Source: H111-94 sp034436045 (GTDB lineage Bacteria; Chloroflexota; Ktedonobacteria; Ktedonobacterales; Ktedonobacteraceae). From it: a stretch of DNA of 8,182 nucleotides. The position numbers were made by a program, and so were the translations under genes. Location: the NCBI GenBank assembly GCA_034436045.1, contig DAOTVZ010000108.1, positions 1 to 8,182 on the forward strand. Reading direction: 5' to 3'. Under the pieces are notes generated by a model. The model saw only the letters and a program-made list of their open reading frames with translations. It had not been told where the DNA came from and made no database searches. Shown piece by piece: positions 1 to 5,009 of the stretch (within the stretch, counting starts at the first letter, position 1; each line of letters opens with the position of its first letter).

Positions 1-406
1 ACTCCTCGCCCGTCGCACTCCTCGCCCATCGAGCCGCTCTCAGGGCGTCATCATCCATTTTCACCCTCCGAATCCCCATCCCGTCGGGGCGTCATTCATG
101 ACGCCCTCCTCGCCCGTCGCACTCCTCGCCCGTCGCACTCCTCGCCCATCGAGCCGCTCTCAGGGCGTCATCATCCATTTTCATCCTCCGAATCCCCATC
201 CCGTCGGGGCGTCATTCATGACACCCTCCTCGCCCGTCGCCCCACTCTCAGGGCGTCATCATCCATTTTCACCCTCAGAATCCCCATCCCGTTGGGGCGT
301 CATTCATGACGCACTCCTCGCCTGACGCCCCACTCGCCCGTCGCCCCACTCGCCCGTCGCCCCACTCGCCCATCGAGCCGCTCTCAGGGCGTCATGAATG
401 ACGCCC
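1..406. repeat. Tandem repeat array with 120-bp unit and embedded palindrome
   Basis: Positions 1-120 and 121-240 differ at only two bases (64/184 and 103/223), so the period is exactly 120 bp. A third, shortened copy runs from about 241 to 320. It is followed by a 16-bp sub-repeat (331-346, 347-362, and a partial copy from 363) built on cactcgcccgtcgccc. Each unit contains an inverted repeat, GGGCGTCAT-TC-ATGACGCCC, at 87-106, at 207-226 (one mismatch) and at 295-314 (one mismatch). The array ends at 387-406 with the same palindrome in the opposite orientation. Half-sites GGGCGTCAT also occur about 45 bp before each palindrome, so larger foldbacks are possible. The first 383 bases hold no convincing gene. 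The unit is 40 codons long and open in one plus frame, but that translation is low-complexity. I see no transposase and no regular spacer structure. The array probably continues left of the window. Confidence 0.9.
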
Positions 407-1622
407 CTACTACCAATCTTTCCTCTTCGATCAGGTCTGCATAGACGCAAGCGACCTGGTCGGCGATGTGTTTCCAGCTATAGCGTAGCACTGAGGAACG
501 GGCGGCGGCACGCATGCGTTCGCGGAGAGCAGGATGGCGCAGGAACAGGTCTATCCTGGCGGCGAAGAATTCGGCAGAGCGCGGCACCAGAAAGCCTGTT
601 TCGTTGTGGCGCACAATCGTTGTCAAACCACCCGCGCGCGTGGCGATGACGGGCGTGCCACAGGCCAGCGATTCTACTGCGACCAGACCGAAACTCTCAT
701 GATAGGACGGCACGACGGTCATATCAGCGGCGCTATACAGCATCGGTAGCTCAGATTGTGGGCGTGCGCCCAGGAAATGTACGCGCCGGTCGAGGCCCAG
801 GTGATGCGCCAGCGCCTTCAGCTTTTGCAGATCGGGGTCGGCGGAGAGCCTGCCACCGACAATGACGATTTGCGCGTCTTCTTCCATCATTGAGGCGGCG
901 CGCAGCAAGATATCCGGCCCCTTGAAAGGGTCGAGGCGTCCTACAAAAAGCAATACCGGCCTGTGCGGATCAAGACCAAGCTGTTTACGAGCCAGCACGC
1001 GGTTCTGCGGTGTAAAGAGCATGAGATCCACGCCACAAGGAATAACTTCAATGCGCTCCGCCGGGACACCACACAGTCGCATGATCTGGCTGCGTTCGTC
1101 CGGGGTGGCAGTAATTACGCGATCAACCGAACGCAGCAGGCGGGCTTCACTTTCGATGCGCAATGACGGCTCTCCTTCGCTGGGATTGGCAAGTTGCTTT
1201 AACCGACCAAGCGTATGAAACATGGTGACATGGGGCATATGCCAGCACTGCGCCAGTTCCTGGGCCGCCAGCGCCGAGAGCCAGTAGTGGCTGTGCAGAA
1301 TATCGTAGACCTGTTCTTCACGGTGCGCGAAGGCACGTACCTGCTGCACAAAGGCGGGGATATAGTGATAGAGATCATGCTTATGGACGGGGGCCAGGGG
1401 GCCAGCTTGAATATGGATAACCCGCACGTTCTCGCTGATGTGAACGATGCGCGGCTGATGTTTATCTGTCCAACGGGTAAAAAGATCGATGCGATGAGAA
1501 CGTTGCCCCAGTTCACGGGCAAGCTGATACACATAGACGTTCATGCCGCCAGCATCCTTCGTGCGCCCCGGTGTATCCAGCGGCGACGTGTGGACGCTGA
1601 GCATGGCAATTGAGTAAGCCAT
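384..1622 (-). CDS. GT4 glycosyltransferase, MshA/sucrose-phosphate-synthase-like
   Basis: This 412-aa retaining GT-B enzyme is predicted to move a sugar from a nucleotide-sugar donor to a small, probably phosphorylated, acceptor in the cytosol. The N-terminal acceptor domain has the glycine-rich DAGGMNVYVYQ loop (residues 23-33), HSHYWLSA (110-117) and FHTLGRLK (135-142). The C-terminal donor domain has GRLDPFKGPD (228-237, with R229 and K234) and ESFGLVAVE (309-317), the E-x7-E motif of GT4. The overall pattern follows MshA (inositol-phosphate N-acetylglucosaminyltransferase). K81, Y113, T137 and R161 align, from memory, with the MshA phosphate-binding residues, so a phosphorylated acceptor is plausible. 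Mycothiol synthesis itself is not shown, and sucrose-phosphate synthase-type chemistry is an alternative. The start at 1622 has AAAGAGGAG ten bases upstream. The last eight residues (VGASFMTP) come from a palindromic repeat rather than from the family fold. It is probably the last gene of the minus-strand operon. Confidence 0.93.
   Translation of the reverse strand: MAYSIAMLSVHTSPLDTPGRTKDAGGMNVYVYQLARELGQRSHRIDLFTRWTDKHQPRIVHISENVRVIHIQAGPLAPVHKHDLYHYIPAFVQQVRAFAHREEQVYDILHSHYWLSALAAQELAQCWHMPHVTMFHTLGRLKQLANPSEGEPSLRIESEARLLRSVDRVITATPDERSQIMRLCGVPAERIEVIPCGVDLMLFTPQNRVLARKQLGLDPHRPVLLFVGRLDPFKGPDILLRAASMMEEDAQIVIVGGRLSADPDLQKLKALAHHLGLDRRVHFLGARPQSELPMLYSAADMTVVPSYHESFGLVAVESLACGTPVIATRAGGLTTIVRHNETGFLVPRSAEFFAARIDLFLRHPALRERMRAAARSSVLRYSWKHIADQVACVYADLIEEERLVVGASFMTP
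387..406. repeat. Inverted copy of palindromic repeat forming the end of the glycosyltransferase gene
   Basis: GGGCGTCATGAATGACGCCC is the exact reverse complement of the palindrome at 87-106. Read on the minus strand it encodes the GASFMTP tail of the glycosyltransferase, and the TGA stop follows directly at 384-386 within the same repeat context. The perfect 9-bp arms with a 2-nt centre would form a strong hairpin at the end of the transcript, so the element could also act in termination or mRNA protection. No T-tract follows, which argues against a classical intrinsic terminator. Confidence 0.75.
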
Positions 1623-1656
1623 CTCAGGTTTGCTCCTCTTTCCTACGATTCAATTG

Positions 1657-1722
1657 TTAGTGCGTACTGTTGCAGATACGAGGCCAGCGACCTTCGCCAG
1701 CCCAGCGAATGGGTATGGACAT
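1657..1722 (-). CDS. Small ORF (21 aa) with perfect Shine-Dalgarno, candidate leader peptide
   Basis: In the 156-bp gap between the ATPase stop (1779) and the glycosyltransferase start (1622) lies an ATG at 1722 preceded, seven bases away, by AAAGGAGG. This is the strongest ribosome-binding site on the minus strand of the window. The frame runs 21 codons, beginning MSIPIRWAGEGRWPR and ending ICNSTH, then TAA at 1657-1659, 34 bases before the glycosyltransferase ATG. The peptide has two Trp and four Arg residues, one Cys and no membrane segment. I do not recognise it. It could be a leader peptide coupling translation to the glycosyltransferase, a genuine microprotein, or the relic of a decayed gene start. 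Being too short for coding statistics, it is supported only by its RBS and position. Confidence 0.4.
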   Translation of the reverse strand: MSIPIRWAGEGRWPRICNSTH

Positions 1723-1729
1723 AGCAGGT

Positions 1730-1737
1730 CCTCCTTT
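1730..1737 (-). promoter_or_regulatory. Perfect Shine-Dalgarno (AAAGGAGG) for the small ORF
   Basis: The complement reads AAAGGAGG followed by a 7-nt spacer to ATG at 1722. It is not positioned to serve the glycosyltransferase, which has its own AAAGAGGAG at 1633-1641. A second consensus ribosome site in this short gap is what makes the small ORF credible. Confidence 0.55.
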
Positions 1738-1778
1738 CGTTCCTTTCCGTAAGGTGAGAACACTCAGCCTTGAGCATT

Positions 1779-2633
1779 CTATTTCCGTTTTTTTGCTGCT
1801 TGCTCTTTTTGACGGAGATCACTAATCGCCTCAAACATCTCGTGCAGCGAGGCCCCACCGTTCTGCGACAACTCTTGCAGGCAATCCTTGCGCAGTTTGA
1901 AGGCAGCACTAAACTCCTGCGGGGTCAGGCCAGCCCAGGCCGCCAGATCATCGAGAATAGCTTGGTCGGCGTGCAGAAAGCTATCATCAACCTCATTCCA
2001 GAGCGAGAGCGGCACAGCTTCGGGAACATTGGGGCGCTTCGGATTGGATACCGGCGCGATAAAATGGGTAGAGAACCAGCGCCGTCGGGCCGGATAGAGA
2101 CGTCCGATCAGTCCGATATTGATAATGAGGCCCAGGCGACGCACATCATCGGGCGTCAGGCGCAGATCATGCTGATACATGTAGAGAACATCGTCGATAG
2201 TATCGGCATGGACGCTGGTTGCCACGTGATAGCCTTGCGCTGGCAATGTCAGGAAGCGACGCGCGATGCGACCCCACATGTAGATCGGCAGGTGATCGCT
2301 GACCTCGTTGCACAGCGCATAGGTTGTGGCAGGGTCAATATCAGGGATGCGCGTGAAGGCAAAGTTTTCGTACATGCCGGACATATAGACCAGCGAGGTA
2401 CCCTCCGGCAGAAATTGCAACAGCGCGTTGAGTGTAGTGGTTTTGCCAATGCCCGGCTGCGGGTCGGTCGGCCCGGCGACGGTCAGCGACGAGCCATGTT
2501 CCAGCATGATCCAGATGAGCGCCACAGTATCGACATCAACACTGCCGAGCGCGATAATCTGCGCCATCGAGAGCGGTCGGCGCGATTCATAGTGCCAGTA
2601 AAAGCGTTCGTAGGGGTCACGTGGATCAAACAT
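1779..2633 (-). CDS. Truncated type II/IV secretion ATPase-like protein (VirB11/FlaI/TadA branch)
   Basis: This 284-aa P-loop NTPase resembles only the C-terminal motor domain of GspE/VirB11/FlaI/TadA ATPases, which usually exceed 400 aa. The order of motifs fits. A lead-in helix (about 22-48) is followed by VAGPT...GIGKTTTLNALL (52-72) as Walker A, NEVSD (109-113) at the Walker B/GEIRD position with its Glu kept, and GYHVATSVHAD (134-144) as the His box. A helical C-terminus (about 220-275) resembles that of FlaI/TadA-like proteins. The P-loop is odd: relative to the family GPTGxGKT, the four residues DPQP (57-60) are inserted, so the canonical GxxxxGKT spacing is broken. No N-terminal domain, pilin, membrane platform or prepilin peptidase gene is present nearby, so a pilus role is unsupported. 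The start at 2633 has AAGGAAAG a few bases upstream. The gene lies 20 bp after the phosphatase stop, so the two are probably co-transcribed. The family call is fairly sure; the role is unknown. Confidence 0.82.
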   Translation of the reverse strand: MFDPRDPYERFYWHYESRRPLSMAQIIALGSVDVDTVALIWIMLEHGSSLTVAGPTDPQPGIGKTTTLNALLQFLPEGTSLVYMSGMYENFAFTRIPDIDPATTYALCNEVSDHLPIYMWGRIARRFLTLPAQGYHVATSVHADTIDDVLYMYQHDLRLTPDDVRRLGLIINIGLIGRLYPARRRWFSTHFIAPVSNPKRPNVPEAVPLSLWNEVDDSFLHADQAILDDLAAWAGLTPQEFSAAFKLRKDCLQELSQNGGASLHEMFEAISDLRQKEQAAKKRK

Positions 2634-2653
2634 AGTGTGCTTTCCTTCTTATT

Positions 2654-3346
2654 TTACACGCCTTTTACCTTCTGTTCATCTTCCTGCACCACACCACCCT
2701 CGCCCTTCTGAATATTTGGTAGTGGGGGTTTCAACCAACCAGGATTGGGACTCCAGCCAATGGCAACGACGCGCGGGCGATTGTCATCTTCCAGTTCGAT
2801 GATACTCACCGAGGCGTTCTCGATAGCGATACTACCCGCGCGCCCAGCCTCCAGACCGCTATAATAGGCCACCAGCAGTTTGATTACATCGGCGTGCGCA
2901 ACGAAAGCGGGATAGGCTCCGGCCAGCTCTTGTTTCCGCCAGCGCTCAACGGCGGCAACTGAGCGCTGCTGCACCTGTAGAAAAGTTTCGACACCTTCCG
3001 GGGCCACCGTAGGATTCTGCACATAGGCTCTCCAATCGGGGTCGTTTTTTGCCACATCCTCAATGATCTTGCCAGCCCAGCGCCCTACATCGGTATCCAT
3101 CAGATCAGGTTCGGTATGAATTGTCAGATCGCGCCCCTGAGCGATAATGACGGCGGTCTCATATGCACGCTCCAACGGACTACTAATGATTGCACTAATG
3201 GGGATATCTTTCAACGCCTCCGCCAGCCGGAGCGCCTGCTGCCGTCCCGTCTCATTCAGTGCAACGCCAGGAAGCTGACCCGGCAGACGATGCTCTACGT
3301 TCCATTCCGTTTGCCCATGACGAATAAAGAGTAAGGTTTGTTTCAT
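2654..3346 (-). CDS. Histidine phosphatase (phosphoglycerate mutase-like) family protein
   Basis: This 230-aa member of the histidine phosphatase superfamily removes phosphate from a small substrate through a phosphohistidine intermediate. LLFIRHGQTEWN (5-16) carries the catalytic R9-H10-G11. SSPLER (55-60) supplies the second Arg. D84 or D86, in LMDTDVGRW (82-90), stands where the acid residue is expected. AHADVIK (150-156) carries the second His (H151), with Ala where Gly is usual. GVALNETGRQQA and the HADVIK motif resemble the actinobacterial 'MSMEG_4193-like' putative phosphomutase family. The C-terminal 30 residues are charged and low-complexity. ATG 3346 was chosen because the RHG motif normally begins within about 10 residues of the start. 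The frame stays open upstream to a GTG at 3535, but that extension is Arg/Leu-rich, has no family match that I recognise and lacks a well-spaced RBS. It is the first gene of a probable operon with the ATPase. The substrate is unknown. Confidence 0.9.
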   Translation of the reverse strand: MKQTLLFIRHGQTEWNVEHRLPGQLPGVALNETGRQQALRLAEALKDIPISAIISSPLERAYETAVIIAQGRDLTIHTEPDLMDTDVGRWAGKIIEDVAKNDPDWRAYVQNPTVAPEGVETFLQVQQRSVAAVERWRKQELAGAYPAFVAHADVIKLLVAYYSGLEAGRAGSIAIENASVSIIELEDDNRPRVVAIGWSPNPGWLKPPLPNIQKGEGGVVQEDEQKVKGV

Positions 3347-3602
3347 AAGAACAGATGTACTTTCCGTCGCCTCCACCAGTTGCCGACCGATGCGCAGTCG
3401 CCAGCAAAGAAACCGCACGCCCACACGCAGGTAAAGCAACAGTACCTGCACCTGGCCGCCGAGACGCCAGCACAGCCCTCTACGATAGCGGGTGAATACA
3501 GGAGATACAGGTGTTTTTTGCATTTCTCCATACACAACGACAAGCGTGGCTACGACACACAGGTGGCAACTACTATTCCGAACAGCACAATGATTATCTT
3601 TA

Positions 3603-3632
3603 ATTGTATCAGCCAGACACCAACAGTGGCAA
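3603..3632 (-). promoter_or_regulatory. Candidate sigma-70-type promoter for the phosphatase-ATPase-glycosyltransferase operon
   Basis: On the minus strand, TTGCCA (3627-3632, 5/6 to the -35 consensus) is followed after 18 bp by TACAAT (3603-3608, 5/6 to the -10 consensus). A TG one base before it makes an extended -10 (TGATACAAT). Initiation near 3596 would give a leader of about 250 nt before the ATG at 3346. The -35 overlaps one copy of GTTGCCAC, which recurs downstream at 3563-3570. Confidence 0.5.
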
Positions 3633-3638
3633 CCTACC

Positions 3639-3668
3639 TTGCATAATCACAGGCCCAACCATTAGAAT
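3639..3668 (+). promoter_or_regulatory. Weak candidate promoter for the acyl-CoA dehydrogenase
   Basis: TTGCAT (3639-3644) and TAGAAT (3663-3668, 5/6 to consensus) are separated by 18 bp, about 85 bp upstream of the start codon. The -35 matches only 3/6, so this is a tentative call. It would sit back-to-back with the minus-strand promoter, with the -35 boxes about 6 bp apart. Confidence 0.25.
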
Positions 3669-3753
3669 GAATAGTGCAGGTTTGCTAGAGGCTATGTCTG
3701 CATCGTTGTACTCATGATAAACAGTTTTTACAAGGAAAGGAGAAACCGGAACA

Positions 3754-4941
3754 ATGGCCGTTGAGATTCAACCTTCGCTGCATACCGACTTCTATTTAAT
3801 GGACGAGTTGCTCACAGAAGAGGAGCGGGCTGTGCGCGACAAGGTGCGCACCTTCTGCAACAAGGAGATTTTGCCCGTTATCAACGAATACTGGGAACGC
3901 GCCGAATTTCCCTTCCAACTCATCCCCAAATTCGCCGAACTCAACATCGCGGGCGGCAGCATCAAGGGCTATAGTTGCCCCGGTTTGAGCGCCATTGCCA
4001 CCGGCCTGATCGCGCTGGAACTGGCACGCGCCGACGCCAGCATGTGTACCTTCTTTGGCGTCCACTCCGGTCTGGCGATGTCCTCTATCGCTATGCTCGG
4101 CTCTGAAGAGCAGAAGCAGAAGTGGCTACCGGCAATGGCACGCATGGAGAAAATTGGAGCCTTTGGTCTGACCGAACCCAATCACGGCTCCGATGCCGTC
4201 GCCCTGGAGACTAGCGCGCACCGCGAAGGCAACCAATACGTGCTGAACGGGGCCAAACGCTGGATCGGCAATGCCTCCTTCGCCGATGTGGTCATCATCT
4301 GGGCGCGTGACGACGACGGCAACGTAGGTGGCTTCCTGGTAGAGAAAGGCACACCCGGCTTTGAGGCAAAAGTCATGACAGGCAAGGTCGCCAAGCGTGC
4401 CGTCTGGCAGGCCGACATCACGCTCAACAATGTGCGTGTACCGGTTGAGAACCGCCTGGCCCTTTCACGCAGCTTCAAAGATACCTCGCGTGTGCTGACT
4501 GCCACCCGCTCCGGCGTGGCCTGGGAAGCTGTTGGACATGCCATCGCCGCCTATGAGATCGCACTATCGTATGCCAAAGAGCGCGTGCAGTTCGGCAAGA
4601 CGCTGAGCAGTTTCCAGATTATCCAGAATAAACTTGCCAGTATGCTTGCCAACGTCACCAGTATGCAACTGCTCTGCCTGCGCCTGGGCCAACTGCAAGA
4701 AGCGGGCAAGATGACCGACGCGATGGCCTCGCTAGCAAAGATGAACAATGCGCGCCTGGCCCGCGAAGTGGTAGCAGAGGCCCGCGAAATGCTCGGTGGC
4801 AACGGCATCCTGCTGGAATACCACATCGCCCGCCATCATGCCGATATCGAGGCCGTCTTCACCTACGAAGGCACCGATACCATTCAATCGCTCATCGTAG
4901 GCCGCGAGATCACCGGCAAACAGGCATTTTCCTCGCGCTAA
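3754..4941 (+). CDS. Acyl-CoA dehydrogenase, glutaryl-CoA dehydrogenase/ACX4-like branch
   Basis: This 395-aa FAD flavoprotein introduces a trans-2 double bond into an acyl-CoA. It spans the N-terminal helical domain (about 15-130), the beta domain with FGLTEPNHGSD (137-147) and KRWIGNASFAD (168-178), and the C-terminal helical domain with ERVQFGKTL (276-284), MLGGNG (346-351) and FTYEGTDTIQSL (369-380). E372 in YEGT is the catalytic base, placed as in glutaryl-CoA dehydrogenases. However, the glutaryl-binding Arg of human GCDH (R94 in YRSAMS) aligns with C98, and the nearby Glu with Ala, so glutaryl-CoA is an unlikely substrate. The stretch ARADASMCTFFGVHSGLAM resembles plant short-chain ACX4 more closely. 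A dehydrogenase for short or branched acyl-CoA is my inference. The start at 3754 has AAAGGAG eleven bases upstream. No ETF, enoyl-CoA hydratase or thiolase gene lies alongside. Confidence 0.93.
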   Translation: MAVEIQPSLHTDFYLMDELLTEEERAVRDKVRTFCNKEILPVINEYWERAEFPFQLIPKFAELNIAGGSIKGYSCPGLSAIATGLIALELARADASMCTFFGVHSGLAMSSIAMLGSEEQKQKWLPAMARMEKIGAFGLTEPNHGSDAVALETSAHREGNQYVLNGAKRWIGNASFADVVIIWARDDDGNVGGFLVEKGTPGFEAKVMTGKVAKRAVWQADITLNNVRVPVENRLALSRSFKDTSRVLTATRSGVAWEAVGHAIAAYEIALSYAKERVQFGKTLSSFQIIQNKLASMLANVTSMQLLCLRLGQLQEAGKMTDAMASLAKMNNARLAREVVAEAREMLGGNGILLEYHIARHHADIEAVFTYEGTDTIQSLIVGREITGKQAFSSR

Positions 4942-4958
4942 GAACAATCCGCACCCCA

Positions 4959-4993
4959 TCCGTAGGGACAAGATAAAATCATGCCCCTACGGA
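4959..4993. terminator. Hairpin between convergent genes, possible bidirectional terminator
   Basis: TCCGTAGGG (4959-4967) pairs perfectly with CCCTACGGA (4985-4993) around a 17-nt AT-rich loop. It lies in the 68-bp gap between the stop of the plus-strand acyl-CoA dehydrogenase and the stop of the minus-strand trpB2. Its position suits a terminator for both genes, but no T-tract follows on either side and the loop is large. A small interspersed repeat is an equally good reading. Confidence 0.4.
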
Positions 4994-5009
4994 ATTTGGC
5001 ATCATACCG

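Larger units (their letters stand above)
3347..3753. other. Divergent intergenic region between phosphatase and acyl-CoA dehydrogenase
   Basis: This stretch of about 400 bp holds no convincing gene. The phosphatase frame stays open on the minus strand through 3535, but I treat that part as 5' leader. The region contains a good minus-strand promoter (3603-3632), a weaker plus-strand promoter (3639-3668), a small inverted repeat GCAGGTA/TACCTGC at 3427-3433 and 3443-3449 (7-bp stem, 9-nt loop) in the phosphatase leader, and two copies of GTGGCAAC (3563-3570 and 3626-3633). The bases from about 3540 to 3720 are AT-richer than the flanking genes, as expected for regulatory DNA. Confidence 0.6.

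Noticed and set aside
98..325. 75-codon plus-strand open frame in the repeat array
   Set aside because: It is a translation of the 120-bp repeat (no stop in one frame because 120 is divisible by 3), is low-complexity Pro/Ser/Arg/His, and has no plausible ribosome-binding site. Its GASFMTP segment simply reflects the palindrome.
1..383. CRISPR array
   Set aside because: The period is 120 bp with near-identical whole units and no unique spacers, and no cas genes are present.
384..1622. Assigning the glycosyltransferase as mshA and the organism as a mycothiol producer
   Set aside because: The motifs fit MshA, but closely related GT4 enzymes use other acceptors, and no mshB, mshC or mshD gene is in the window.
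1643..1909. 88-codon minus-strand frame overlapping the ATPase end and the gap before the glycosyltransferase
   Set aside because: It overlaps the ATPase C-terminus by about 130 bases, has no good RBS at its start, and is Cys/Arg-rich as expected of an off-frame shadow. The 21-codon frame in the same gap has the consensus Shine-Dalgarno instead.
1770..2711. 313-codon plus-strand open frame antisense to the ATPase
   Set aside because: It is almost wholly antisense to a minus-strand gene with recognisable Walker A, Walker B-like and His-box motifs. The plus-strand translation shows no family features.
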